Under the pieces are notes generated by a model, which was not told the origin of the DNA, did not search any database, and was given only the letters and a program-made list of their open reading frames with translations. The translations under genes and the position numbers were made by a program. From Candidatus Moranbacteria bacterium RIFCSPLOWO2_12_FULL_48_12 (GTDB lineage Bacteria > Patescibacteriota > Minisyncoccia > Moranbacterales > UBA1568), in assembly GCA_001784735.1 (NCBI GenBank), contig MFSB01000024.1:1-5545 (forward strand): a stretch of DNA of 5,545 nucleotides. Direction: 5' to 3'. Below, in pieces: positions 1-4,469 of this stretch. The first letter of the stretch is position 1. Every line of letters begins with the position of its first letter.

Positions 1-53
1 AAAGAACAGGAGTACATCAAATTTCACCAAGGACAGCTCGCGTTGTTGTAATA

Positions 54-73
54 CCTCGCGGCTTGCCGCGAGG
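54..73. repeat. Short GC-rich hairpin (8-bp stem)
   Basis: CCTCGCGG (54-61) and CCGCGAGG (66-73) are perfect inverse complements around a CTTG loop. The surrounding ATACC(T/C)CGCGG context recurs, without its right arm, at 3291-3301 upstream of the SIMPL gene, so this looks like a dispersed repeat family. On the plus strand it is followed by ATTATTTATT rather than a clean T tract, so it is a poor terminator. Confidence 0.65.
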
Positions 74-126
74 ATTATTTATTCCTTTATTTAAAGCCTT
101 TATTGTACAAACTCTTTCCGAGCCGT

Positions 127-158
127 ACCACAACTTATGCAATTGCATAAAGTGTGGT
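127..158. repeat. Interrupted 32-bp palindrome
   Basis: The core TTATGCAATTGCATAA (135-150) is a perfect 16-bp palindrome. It is flanked by ACCACA (127-132) and TGTGGT (153-158), which are inverse complements, with a 2-bp mismatch between core and arm on each side. It lies about 65 bp upstream of the lexA-like promoter. It could be a protein-binding site, a cruciform or one unit of a dispersed palindromic repeat; nothing here tells these apart. Confidence 0.65.
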
Positions 159-196
159 TCAGGGTAGGAGCGGAAGGAAAGAATTAAAATTTTTAG

Positions 197-226
197 CATA
201 ACGAGTATTGTCATAGCGAGTATTTG
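197..226. promoter_or_regulatory. 15-bp tandem repeat, candidate operator of lexA-like gene
   Basis: CATAACGAGTATT (197-209) is repeated as CATAGCGAGTATT (212-224), 12 of 13 bases identical at a 15-bp period. The second copy runs into the -35 hexamer at 224-229. The same stretch carries an inverted repeat, TTGTCA (208-213) and TGACAA (225-230). Overlap with the -35 box of a LexA-family gene suggests an autoregulatory operator. It does not match the classical Gram-negative CTGT-N8-ACAG or the Gram-positive CGAAC-N4-GTTCG LexA boxes. Confidence 0.45.
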
Positions 227-253
227 ACAAGATTTTATGGGAGGGTGTATTAT
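224..253 (+). promoter_or_regulatory. Sigma70-type promoter for lexA-like gene
   Basis: TTGACA (224-229) matches the -35 consensus perfectly and is followed after 18 bp by TATTAT (248-253), a one-mismatch -10 box preceded by TG. Transcription would start near 260, giving a leader of about 65 nt before the ATG at 327. Confidence 0.65.
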
Positions 254-326
254 TCCATATGTAAGTCATGTAAACTGTATTATTGCGATGTGCAGATGGT
301 GCATATCGCCGTAAACAAATATAAGT

Positions 327-977
327 ATGGAGATATTAACGCAGAAGCAGAAGATCGTTTTGCAGGCGATCAAGACATATTTTACGGAAAACGGCGAGAT
401 GCCGACGGTCAGGGAAATCAAGAGCGAGACGGGGAAACTTGGGCTCAAGCTGAAGAGCTTGCGCAGTTTCTTTCTCTATCTCAATGCGCTCGAAGACAAG
501 GGCTACATCGAGCGAACGAGCGAGGATCGAGGGATACTTTTGAAGGGTGTGAACGCGGATACGTTCATCCAGGTGCCGGTGTTCGGCGCGGCCAATGCCG
601 GAGCAGCGACCATGTTTGCCGACCAGTACATCGAAGGCTATCTCAGGGTGTCCAAGCGTCTGGTCAAAGATAAGAATGTTTTTGCAGTCCAGGTCTCGGG
701 GACATCCATGAACAAGGCGAAAGTTAACGGCAAGATTATCCAGAGCGGAGACTTCATCCTGGTGGACGCGCATACCAAGGAGTTTCGGAATGGCGATCGC
801 GTCCTGGTAGTGATTGACGGCTTGGCTACCGTGAAGACCTATCGATCGCTCGACGGCAAGATGATCGCCCTTCTTCCGGAGTCGACGGACAAGGTACACA
901 AGCCGATTTTCCTCACTCCTGAGGATGATTTTGTCATCAATGGCAAAGTAATTGACGTCCTCAAAATGCCGAGATAA
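327..977 (+). CDS. lexA: LexA-family repressor / S24 self-cleaving peptidase
   Basis: This 216-residue protein has the LexA layout. Residues 4-70 form a LexA-type winged helix (LTQKQKIVLQAI, a GEMPTVREI recognition-helix region, then LEDKGYIERT and RGILLKG). Residues 82-212 form the S24 protease domain. The self-cleavage site is Ala91-Gly92 within AANAGAA. The catalytic Ser127 lies in SGTSM and Lys170 in ATVKTY. LexA binds operators and cleaves itself when RecA filaments form, derepressing DNA-repair genes. Length is close to the usual ~200. An in-frame TAA at 312-314 excludes any earlier start, and ATG 327 has no clear Shine-Dalgarno sequence. It stands alone, with no umuD/dinB-type neighbour, so an SOS role versus another S24 repressor role is inferred. 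The HTH-domain resemblance favours LexA. Confidence 0.88.
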   Translation: MEILTQKQKIVLQAIKTYFTENGEMPTVREIKSETGKLGLKLKSLRSFFLYLNALEDKGYIERTSEDRGILLKGVNADTFIQVPVFGAANAGAATMFADQYIEGYLRVSKRLVKDKNVFAVQVSGTSMNKAKVNGKIIQSGDFILVDAHTKEFRNGDRVLVVIDGLATVKTYRSLDGKMIALLPESTDKVHKPIFLTPEDDFVINGKVIDVLKMPR

Positions 978-1014
978 AAGGGTTTTCTTTTGATAGCTTT
1001 GCGTTTTACCTCTT

Positions 1015-1129
1015 GCCCCAGTCACCTATTTTGGTAAAAATGTGTGTAAACTGCCATATATAAGCCATAAGGCGACTTTGTCTTATAATGTACAAGGACA
1101 ATCTTATTGACTTGAATAGGTGACGGGGC
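1015..1129. repeat. 115-bp segment bounded by a 15-bp inverted repeat
   Basis: GCCCCaGTCACCTATT (1015-1030) faces AATAGGTGACGGGGC (1115-1129). The arms are complementary over 15 positions with one extra A in the left arm. They enclose 84 bp that contain TATAAT (1084-1089) and a small TTGTC/GACAA inverted repeat (1078-1082 and 1097-1101). It has no coding content. It could be a miniature inverted-repeat element or an intergenic RNA structure. No target-site duplication is visible outside the arms. Confidence 0.5.
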
Positions 1130-1163
1130 TTGCAATTTTTAAAAAAACCAGTCTTTTTTGGTG

Positions 1164-1169
1164 TATAAT
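1164..1169 (+). promoter_or_regulatory. Probable -10 box of the DUF378 gene
   Basis: A consensus TATAAT is preceded directly by TG (1162-1163). No good -35 hexamer is found 16-18 bp upstream, where the sequence is an A run. Transcription would start near 1176, about 65 nt before the DUF378 start codon. Confidence 0.45.
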
Positions 1170-1240
1170 GAGAGTGTGAAAAAGAATAATCCACGCGGTA
1201 GGGTCGATGCCGGCGTTTTAAGAAATTTAATATAAAACAT

Positions 1241-1456
1241 ATGAAATTGCACAACGTCACTTTTATCCTTCTCGTAATAGGAGGTTTGAATTGGTTGTTA
1301 GTGGGCTTGCTGAACTGGGATATTAGTCAAGTACTTGGCGGCCAGGCATCGCTTGTTTCCAAGGCGGTCTATGTGCTTGTTGGCCTCTCAGCTGTCTATG
1401 AGGTGGTGACTCACAAGGCTAACTGCAAGGAGTGTACATCAGCACCATCAGTATAG
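1241..1456 (+). CDS. DUF378 family small membrane protein (YuzA-like)
   Basis: The product is 71 residues. The opening pattern VTFILLVIGGLNWLLVGLLNWD, ending in the first membrane helix (about 6-24), is characteristic of the DUF378 family (B. subtilis YuzA). A second helix follows at about 39-57 (SKAVYVLVGLSAVYEVV). The last 15 residues are polar with a Cys-x-x-Cys pair (positions 62 and 65). The family is small, two-helix and of unknown function in the cytoplasmic membrane; length is typical. ATG 1241 has no clear Shine-Dalgarno sequence. It has its own -10 box and a terminator 23 bp after the stop, so it is probably a single-gene unit. Confidence 0.85.
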   Translation: MKLHNVTFILLVIGGLNWLLVGLLNWDISQVLGGQASLVSKAVYVLVGLSAVYEVVTHKANCKECTSAPSV

Positions 1457-1478
1457 TGGTCAGTGTTTCACTGTACAG

Positions 1479-1511
1479 AAAACACCCTCTCTCTGGGGGT
1501 GTTTTGTTTTT
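1479..1511 (+). terminator. Rho-independent terminator after DUF378 gene
   Basis: AAAACACCC (1479-1487) pairs with GGGTGTTTT (1497-1505), extendable by a G-U and a C-G pair toward the loop, followed by GTTTTT. It ends the DUF378 transcript and separates it from the M23 peptidase gene. A smaller hairpin, CAGTG-TTT-CACTG (1461-1473), lies just before it. Confidence 0.85.
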
Positions 1512-1564
1512 GACGAAGGGACGAATTTGTGGGAGGCTAGTGGTGATAAGTAAGAAGAAACACT

Positions 1565-2092
1565 ATGGCCTATCTCACCACTCCGCGGCTCATATTTCCG
1601 GTAGAAAACTATAAAGCAAATGGCGTGCCTTTCGGCAAACGTTCTGTCTATAAAGGCGTTTTATGGGGCTTGCACATCGGTGAGGACTGTAATGTGCCAG
1701 TCGGGACAGATGTGCGGGCCTGTGGGCGGGGTACCGTAGTCTATGCTGCGCTCCATCCCGGGTCTAAAGAAAAGGGCAATTGGGGGCATATCATCATCAT
1801 CCGTCACAAGCATGCCAGAACGCGCAAGGTGTTTTATTCCGTCTACGCCCATCTGGGGACATCCTTCAAGCGTATCGGGGAGAAAGTGGAGTGTGGTGAA
1901 CCGATCGGGTTCGTTGGTGAAAGCTTGACTCCGGAGAATGGGTTTTGGGAAGCCCATTTGCACTTTGCCATCTACACCGGTTCGTGGAAAAACGAAGTCT
2001 TGCCTGGGTATTGGAAAGAGGGGGAAAAGCGCACCAGTCCACAGTGGTGGCAGAACCCGAGCGAATTTATTAAAAACTACAAAAATCTGTAG
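1565..2092 (+). CDS. M23 family zinc metallopeptidase (LytM-like endopeptidase)
   Basis: M23 enzymes are zinc endopeptidases that cut peptide cross-bridges in peptidoglycan. This 175-residue protein carries the full ligand set: His37 and Asp41 in GLHIGED, and His133 in HLHF. It also has the catalytic histidines His96 (YAHLG) and His131. The DVRACGRGTVVYA stretch (49-61) and GEPIGFVGES (111-120) are typical core strands. It is essentially a bare catalytic domain. There is no signal peptide or membrane segment, and an in-frame TAA at 1547-1549 rules out an upstream start. The purine run AAGAAG about 8 nt before the ATG is a weak ribosome site. How it reaches the wall is unclear; export by a non-classical route, a phage-derived role or another substrate are possible. 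Confidence 0.87.
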   Translation: MAYLTTPRLIFPVENYKANGVPFGKRSVYKGVLWGLHIGEDCNVPVGTDVRACGRGTVVYAALHPGSKEKGNWGHIIIIRHKHARTRKVFYSVYAHLGTSFKRIGEKVECGEPIGFVGESLTPENGFWEAHLHFAIYTGSWKNEVLPGYWKEGEKRTSPQWWQNPSEFIKNYKNL

Positions 2093-2113
2093 TGATGTGA
2101 TATTTTTACCGTG

Positions 2114-2131
2114 TGCGCCCGGAGGGGATCC
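2114..2131 (-). repeat. Displaced copy of the tRNA-Arg(TCG) 3' end
   Basis: These 18 bases match 2283-2300, the 3' end of tRNA-Arg(TCG), at 17 positions; the one difference is C at 2120 against T at 2289. The match covers the acceptor 3' strand and T-arm 3' strand. It stops, in tRNA orientation, exactly between TTC and GATC of the T loop. The two copies are 169 bp apart and bracket a hairpin array, an arrangement like attL/attR duplications of tRNA-targeting integrases, although the enclosed DNA is far too short to be a functional element. Confidence 0.75.
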
Positions 2132-2132
2132 G

Positions 2133-2285
2133 GTCACAGATAATTTATTTGCCGTCGCTCATAAATTTCTGCGACCCCAGCTCGTGGTTTCGCGTACTCG
2201 CGAAACATCACTCCGCTTTTCTCACCCCTACGCAAGCCAAGCAGTTGGCTTGCTCCGAGTCACAAATTCACTTTGTTCATTTGTG
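2133..2285. repeat. Array of four hairpins downstream of tRNA-Arg
   Basis: Four successive inverted repeats fill this stretch. First: GGTC/CAGA/AATTTAT (2133-2149) against ATAAATT/TCTG/GACC (2162-2177), with one mismatch and one bulge. Second: GTTTCGCG-TACT-CGCGAAAC (2188-2207). Third: GCAAGCCAA-GCAG-TTGGCTTGC (2232-2253), perfect. Fourth: CACAAAT (2261-2267) against ATTTGTG (2279-2285), whose right arm overlaps the tRNA discriminator base. There is no coding potential of its own; rightward open frames across it are accidental and read into the antisense of the tRNA. It could be a structured RNA trailing the tRNA transcript or stacked repeat insertions. Confidence 0.65.
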
Positions 2286-2357
2286 CGCTCGGAGGGGATC
2301 GAACCCCCGACCCTCTGGTTCGAAGCCAGATGCTCTAATCCACTGAGCTACGAGCGC
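2284..2357 (-). tRNA. tRNA-Arg(TCG)
   Basis: The reverse strand folds into a complete 74-nt cloverleaf. The acceptor is GCGCTCG with CGAGCGC and discriminator A. The D stem is GCTC/GAGC, and the anticodon stem TCTGG/CCAGA encloses CTTCGAA. The T stem GGGGG/CCCTC has one G-U pair and the loop TTCGATC. Anticodon TCG reads CGA-type arginine codons. No CCA is encoded (CAA follows the discriminator), unlike the three tRNAs further right. Fragments of the same gene lie on both sides, at 2114-2131 and 2367-2401. Confidence 0.95.
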
Positions 2358-2366
2358 ATTATTTAT

Positions 2367-2401
2367 ATCCACTGATCCGCCAGCTGGCGGAACGAGCGCA
2401 T
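2367..2401 (-). pseudogene. Partial tRNA-Arg(TCG) 5' end split by a palindrome
   Basis: ATCCACTGA (2367-2375) and ACGAGCGCAT (2392-2401) repeat 2338-2346 and 2350-2359 of the intact tRNA. Between them the three bases GCT of the gene are replaced by the perfect palindrome TCCGCCAGCTGGCGGA (2376-2391). In tRNA orientation this is the acceptor 5' strand plus part of the D arm, broken in the 5' strand of the D stem. It sits between the tRNA promoter and the mature tRNA, so it should be part of the transcribed leader. Confidence 0.8.
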
Positions 2402-2409
2402 CAAAGTGT

Positions 2410-3231
2410 CTACTCTTTATAGCTTACATTCGGCTTCTGGTCAACGAAACTGTTCCATATAAATTTTCGATGGGTATAGAGGTTAGCAAATATGAGAGCG
2501 CTAAGATAGGTTTCTGGAAAACGAGTATACGGACCGATAGAAATAAGGATTCCGACTATGCCGCCGTAGATATATTGTTCATTTCTGAGAATAGGAGAAG
2601 TCTTGGGCTCTACCGCCATGACGAGCAAGAAAAATGCGAGCGTCCCTTCAACAATGACAAAAAGGGGGATAGTGCCGAAGAGCATGAAAGAAGAAACAGC
2701 AAAAGCGATAAGGGCTGCTAGAACGATGGCAAGCTTGCGGTAGCGGTAGGCGACATAGCCTCCGAGAATGAGGGTGAGAAACATGGCTATGCTGACATCG
2801 TTTTCAAAAAGGAAAAGGTGCGGAGCGTAACTGACGCCCCACCAGCTGGGCACATAATTGAAGAAACTAAACAACAGTCCGCTTGAGGCGACTGGATTGA
2901 AGAGCGGTCCGGAAGGAGTGCGGAAAAGTCTTTGCAAGAGTTCCGTCGTTCCGCCCAAAAAGAGAAAAATCCACCATGGCGTCTGCGGGTCGAAAAGCAG
3001 GAAGAGAATAAGCAACGTGATAATTCTATGCTCTAAGCGAGTCGGTGTGGTCAGTCCGATTTTCTGGCAGAGAAAATAAAGAACAAAATTGGAGATAGTC
3101 AGTAGTATGAAGTTTCTGCTGAGAATAAACCAAGATTGGCTATCATATCCGCTCTGCGATAAACATGCTCCGACGGTGAGGGAAATGAGAAAAATAACAA
3201 GGGTTTGGATTGGCAAAAGAGGTATTTTCAT
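2410..3231 (-). CDS. RnfD/NqrB-like multi-pass membrane protein
   Basis: This 273-residue, very hydrophobic protein has about eight to nine predicted membrane helices (roughly 6-24, 37-57, 68-92, 115-128, 146-163, 167-186, 188-206, 219-235, 242-255). Two stretches resemble the RnfD/NqrB family: FNPVASSGLL (111-120), like the NPAA motif, and AVEPKTSPILRNEQYIYGGIVGIL (206-229), like the conserved (T)DPxTxP-IYGxxxG segment. Those proteins are flavin-carrying subunits of ion-pumping ferredoxin/quinone oxidoreductases. Here the protein is shorter than the usual ~320-400 residues, I find no S(G)AT-type covalent-FMN site, and no other Rnf/Nqr genes are adjacent. The role may therefore differ, perhaps as the membrane part of a reduced flavin-based electron carrier system. 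ATG 3229-3231 has a weak AAGG upstream. The 3' end contains the promoter of the downstream tRNA. Confidence 0.6.
   Translation of the reverse strand: MKIPLLPIQTLVIFLISLTVGACLSQSGYDSQSWFILSRNFILLTISNFVLYFLCQKIGLTTPTRLEHRIITLLILFLLFDPQTPWWIFLFLGGTTELLQRLFRTPSGPLFNPVASSGLLFSFFNYVPSWWGVSYAPHLFLFENDVSIAMFLTLILGGYVAYRYRKLAIVLAALIAFAVSSFMLFGTIPLFVIVEGTLAFFLLVMAVEPKTSPILRNEQYIYGGIVGILISIGPYTRFPETYLSALIFANLYTHRKFIWNSFVDQKPNVSYKE
2416..2444 (-). promoter_or_regulatory. Promoter of tRNA-Arg(TCG), inside the RnfD-like gene
   Basis: On the reverse strand TTGACC (2439-2444) is followed after exactly 17 bp by TATAAA (2416-2421). Transcription would start near 2409, right at the stop codon of the RnfD-like gene. 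It would run through the palindrome-split 5' remnant (2367-2401) into the intact tRNA. Confidence 0.7.
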
Positions 3232-3288
3232 GCTACCATTTTACCTTGCGGAGTACTATTTGGCAATTGAAAGCGAGTAAAATCGGGT

Positions 3289-3311
3289 CAATACCCCGCG
3301 GTGCAATACCC
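3289..3311. repeat. Partial CCGCGG repeat, direct repeat CAATACCC
   Basis: CAATACCC occurs at 3289-3296 and again at 3304-3311, 15 bp apart, around the palindrome CCGCGG (3296-3301). The ATACCCCGCGG part resembles the left arm of the hairpin at 54-73. It lies between the divergent RnfD-like and SIMPL genes and could be a repeat remnant or a shared control site. Confidence 0.4.
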
Positions 3312-3331
3312 GTTATTTGAAGAATTTGATG

Positions 3332-3337
3332 TATACT
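3332..3337 (+). promoter_or_regulatory. Probable -10 box of the SIMPL gene
   Basis: TATACT preceded directly by TG lies 30 bp upstream of the first ATG. No acceptable -35 box lies 16-18 bp upstream (TTGAAG at 3317-3322 is too close). The TGTATACT form matches the -10 elements upstream of the lexA-like and DUF378 genes. Confidence 0.45.
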
Positions 3338-3367
3338 AGAAGTACTCATAATTTGTAATTATCGCGT

Positions 3368-4135
3368 ATGACAGAAGAACACATGAAGCAGGTGAAAAGC
3401 GTAGCTGTCGCTGTGTTGGCGCTCGCGGCAATGATTTATGTTTATCAGTACGGCCGTTCGATCGACCAGACGTACCCGAACAGGATCTTTATGGTTGATG
3501 GCGAAGCCAAGATGGAAACGGCTACTGACATCGCGGCGTTTACGGCGAGCGTCGTGACGGAAGGCGGAAAAAATGTGGCCGAAATCCAGAAGCAGAATGT
3601 GGAGAAGATGAATACTATCAATGCTTTTTTGCAGGAGAAGGGTGTCGAGAAAAAGGATTTACAGACGAGCCAGTACACGCTGACGCCGCGTTATACGTAC
3701 TCCAATTGTGCTTTTGGCGGGACTTGTCCGCCGCCGGTGATTTCCGGTTACACCCTGACCCAGACGCTTTCTGTCAAAATACGCAATCTGGACACTATCG
3801 GCGATATTCTCTCCAGTATCGTGGAAAAGGGTGCTAATAACGTTTCGGGTATCAGCTTCACGGTGGATGACGATACGGACGCGAAACAGGTGGCGCGGAT
3901 GGAAGCCATAGCCAAAGCGAAGATGAAAGCCCAGGAGATCGCCAAGGCCGGGAACTTCCGTCTCGGAAAACTGGTTTCGCTCTATGAAGATTCCGGCGTT
4001 ACACCTTACGCTCAGACGGGTTACGGCGGTCTGGGCGGAGCTGTTTCCGAGATGAAAGTGGCAGCTCCGGTCATCGAGCCCGGCACCCAGTCCAGCACGG
4101 TGCGTATGAATCTCACCTACGAGATTATCAACTAG
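3368..4135 (+). CDS. SIMPL domain protein (DUF541), membrane-anchored
   Basis: The 255-residue product has one N-terminal hydrophobic segment (about 11-27), probably an uncleaved anchor or signal peptide, followed by an extracytoplasmic SIMPL domain (about 39-254). Family hallmarks are the first-strand pattern FMVDGEAKMETATDIAAF, the LDTIGDILSSIVEKGANNVSGISF segment (141-164) and the helix rich in Ala/Lys (177-194). Further hallmarks are GKLVSLYED and the C-terminal strand after IEPGTQSSTVRMNLTYEI. The family (BP26/OMP28, YggE) forms oligomeric channel-like rings; its function is poorly defined. Cys114 and Cys120 may form a disulfide. Start choice is uncertain: ATG 3368 has no ribosome site, while ATG 3383 (Met6) follows AGAAGAAC, so the protein may be five residues shorter. 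It is a single-gene unit with a strong terminator. Confidence 0.88.
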   Translation: MTEEHMKQVKSVAVAVLALAAMIYVYQYGRSIDQTYPNRIFMVDGEAKMETATDIAAFTASVVTEGGKNVAEIQKQNVEKMNTINAFLQEKGVEKKDLQTSQYTLTPRYTYSNCAFGGTCPPPVISGYTLTQTLSVKIRNLDTIGDILSSIVEKGANNVSGISFTVDDDTDAKQVARMEAIAKAKMKAQEIAKAGNFRLGKLVSLYEDSGVTPYAQTGYGGLGGAVSEMKVAAPVIEPGTQSSTVRMNLTYEIIN

Positions 4136-4151
4136 TTTTTTGGAATATAAC

Positions 4152-4178
4152 AAAATCCTCCTTACAAGGAGGATTTTT
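4152..4178 (+). terminator. Rho-independent terminator after SIMPL gene
   Basis: AAAATCCTCCTT (4152-4163) pairs perfectly with AAGGAGGATTTT (4166-4177) and is followed by a further T. The A-rich left end makes it potentially active in both directions. Confidence 0.9.
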
Positions 4179-4222
4179 GCTATCTATATACAGAACACTA
4201 TGAAATCGGACTTCTTTTACTC

Positions 4223-4321
4223 TGTCATTCCGAGCTTGTCGAGGAATCTACTTTCTATCAGCACAGATCCCTCCACTCGCCCGCCTAGCCGTCGAGGCTG
4301 GAAGACTCGGTCGGGATGACA
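4223..4321. repeat. 99-bp palindromic intergenic repeat with nested hairpin
   Basis: The ends are inverted: TGTCATTCCGA (4223-4233) against TCGGGATGACA (4311-4321), with one mismatch. Just inside, GAGGAATCT (4241-4249) faces AGATCCCTC (4265-4273), again with one mismatch. This TGTCAT-CCGAG…CTCGG-ATGACA layout is that of a widespread bacterial intergenic palindromic repeat. Within the right half, CCCGCCTAGCCGTCGAGGCTGG (split here as CCCGCC at 4280-4285, CTAGCC-GTCGA-GGCTGG at 4285-4301) forms a second hairpin. That hairpin interrupts an otherwise plausible inner arm, so one repeat may have inserted into another. There is no coding content. Confidence 0.65.
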
Positions 4322-4356
4322 ATAAGTCTGGTTTCTTAATGTGGAATGTGTAGAAG

Positions 4357-4375
4357 AAAAAATACCCAGTGGGGT
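4357..4375 (-). terminator. Possible weak terminator of the tRNA cluster
   Basis: On the reverse strand a short stem ACCC-CACT-GGGT (4364-4375) overlaps the encoded CCA end of tRNA-His and is followed by ATTTTTT (4357-4363). The stem is only 4 bp, so the T tract is more convincing than the hairpin. Confidence 0.35.
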
Positions 4376-4444
4376 GACTAGAGGGAATCGGACCCTCGTT
4401 CACGGTACCACAAACCGTTGTCTTACCATTAGACGATAGTCACC
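4370..4444 (-). tRNA. tRNA-His(GTG)
   Basis: The reverse strand gives an extra 5' G at position -1 opposite discriminator C73, the identity mark of tRNA-His. The acceptor is GTGACTA/TAGTCAC, the D stem GTCT/AGAC with a 7-nt loop, the anticodon stem ACGGT/ACCGT around TTGTGGT, and the T stem GAGGG/CCCTC. Anticodon GTG reads His codons. CCA is encoded (4370-4372). It is the last gene of a leftward cluster, 113 nt beyond the tRNA-Arg CCA end, with a tRNA remnant in the gap. Confidence 0.95.
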
Positions 4445-4469
4445 CCGCTAAATACTTTTTGAAGGTATG

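Larger units (their letters stand above)
1..223. other. Gene-free leader region with palindromic repeats
   Basis: I see no convincing gene here. The stretch holds a short GC hairpin at 54-73, a long interrupted palindrome at 127-158, and the start of the tandem repeat that overlaps the lexA-like promoter. A 65-codon leftward open frame across it reads through both palindromes, gives a low-complexity product ending in a hairpin-encoded Pro-Arg-Gly repeat, and has no family features, so I treat it as a by-product of the repeats. Confidence 0.6.

Noticed and set aside
17..214. 65-codon leftward open frame
   Set aside because: It crosses two palindromes, has no ribosome site or family motif, and its Pro-Arg-Gly repeat is simply the translated hairpin at 54-73.
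336..1025. Long open frames on the reverse strand (336-1025) and in another forward frame (224-673) over the lexA-like gene
   Set aside because: The 327-977 frame has a complete LexA domain layout and catalytic residues; the others are antisense or frame-shifted shadows.
1084..1089. TATAAT as a promoter for DUF378
   Set aside because: It lacks a -35 match at 16-18 bp and the box at 1164-1169 is closer to the gene; it may still be a weak second start.
1510..1515. TTGACG as a -35 for the M23 gene
   Set aside because: No acceptable -10 box lies 16-18 bp downstream, and it overlaps the end of the DUF378 terminator.
2133..2285. CRISPR array
   Set aside because: The hairpins differ from each other in sequence and spacing; there is no repeated unit with unique spacers.
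1938..2375. Forward open frames running from the M23 gene into the tRNA-Arg locus
   Set aside because: The predicted tail (EGIEPPTLWFEARC pattern) is the antisense translation of a tRNA gene, a familiar false prediction.
3659..4153. 164-codon reverse-strand frame over the SIMPL gene
   Set aside because: It is antisense to a well-supported SIMPL-domain protein and its product is Arg/His-rich with no recognisable features.
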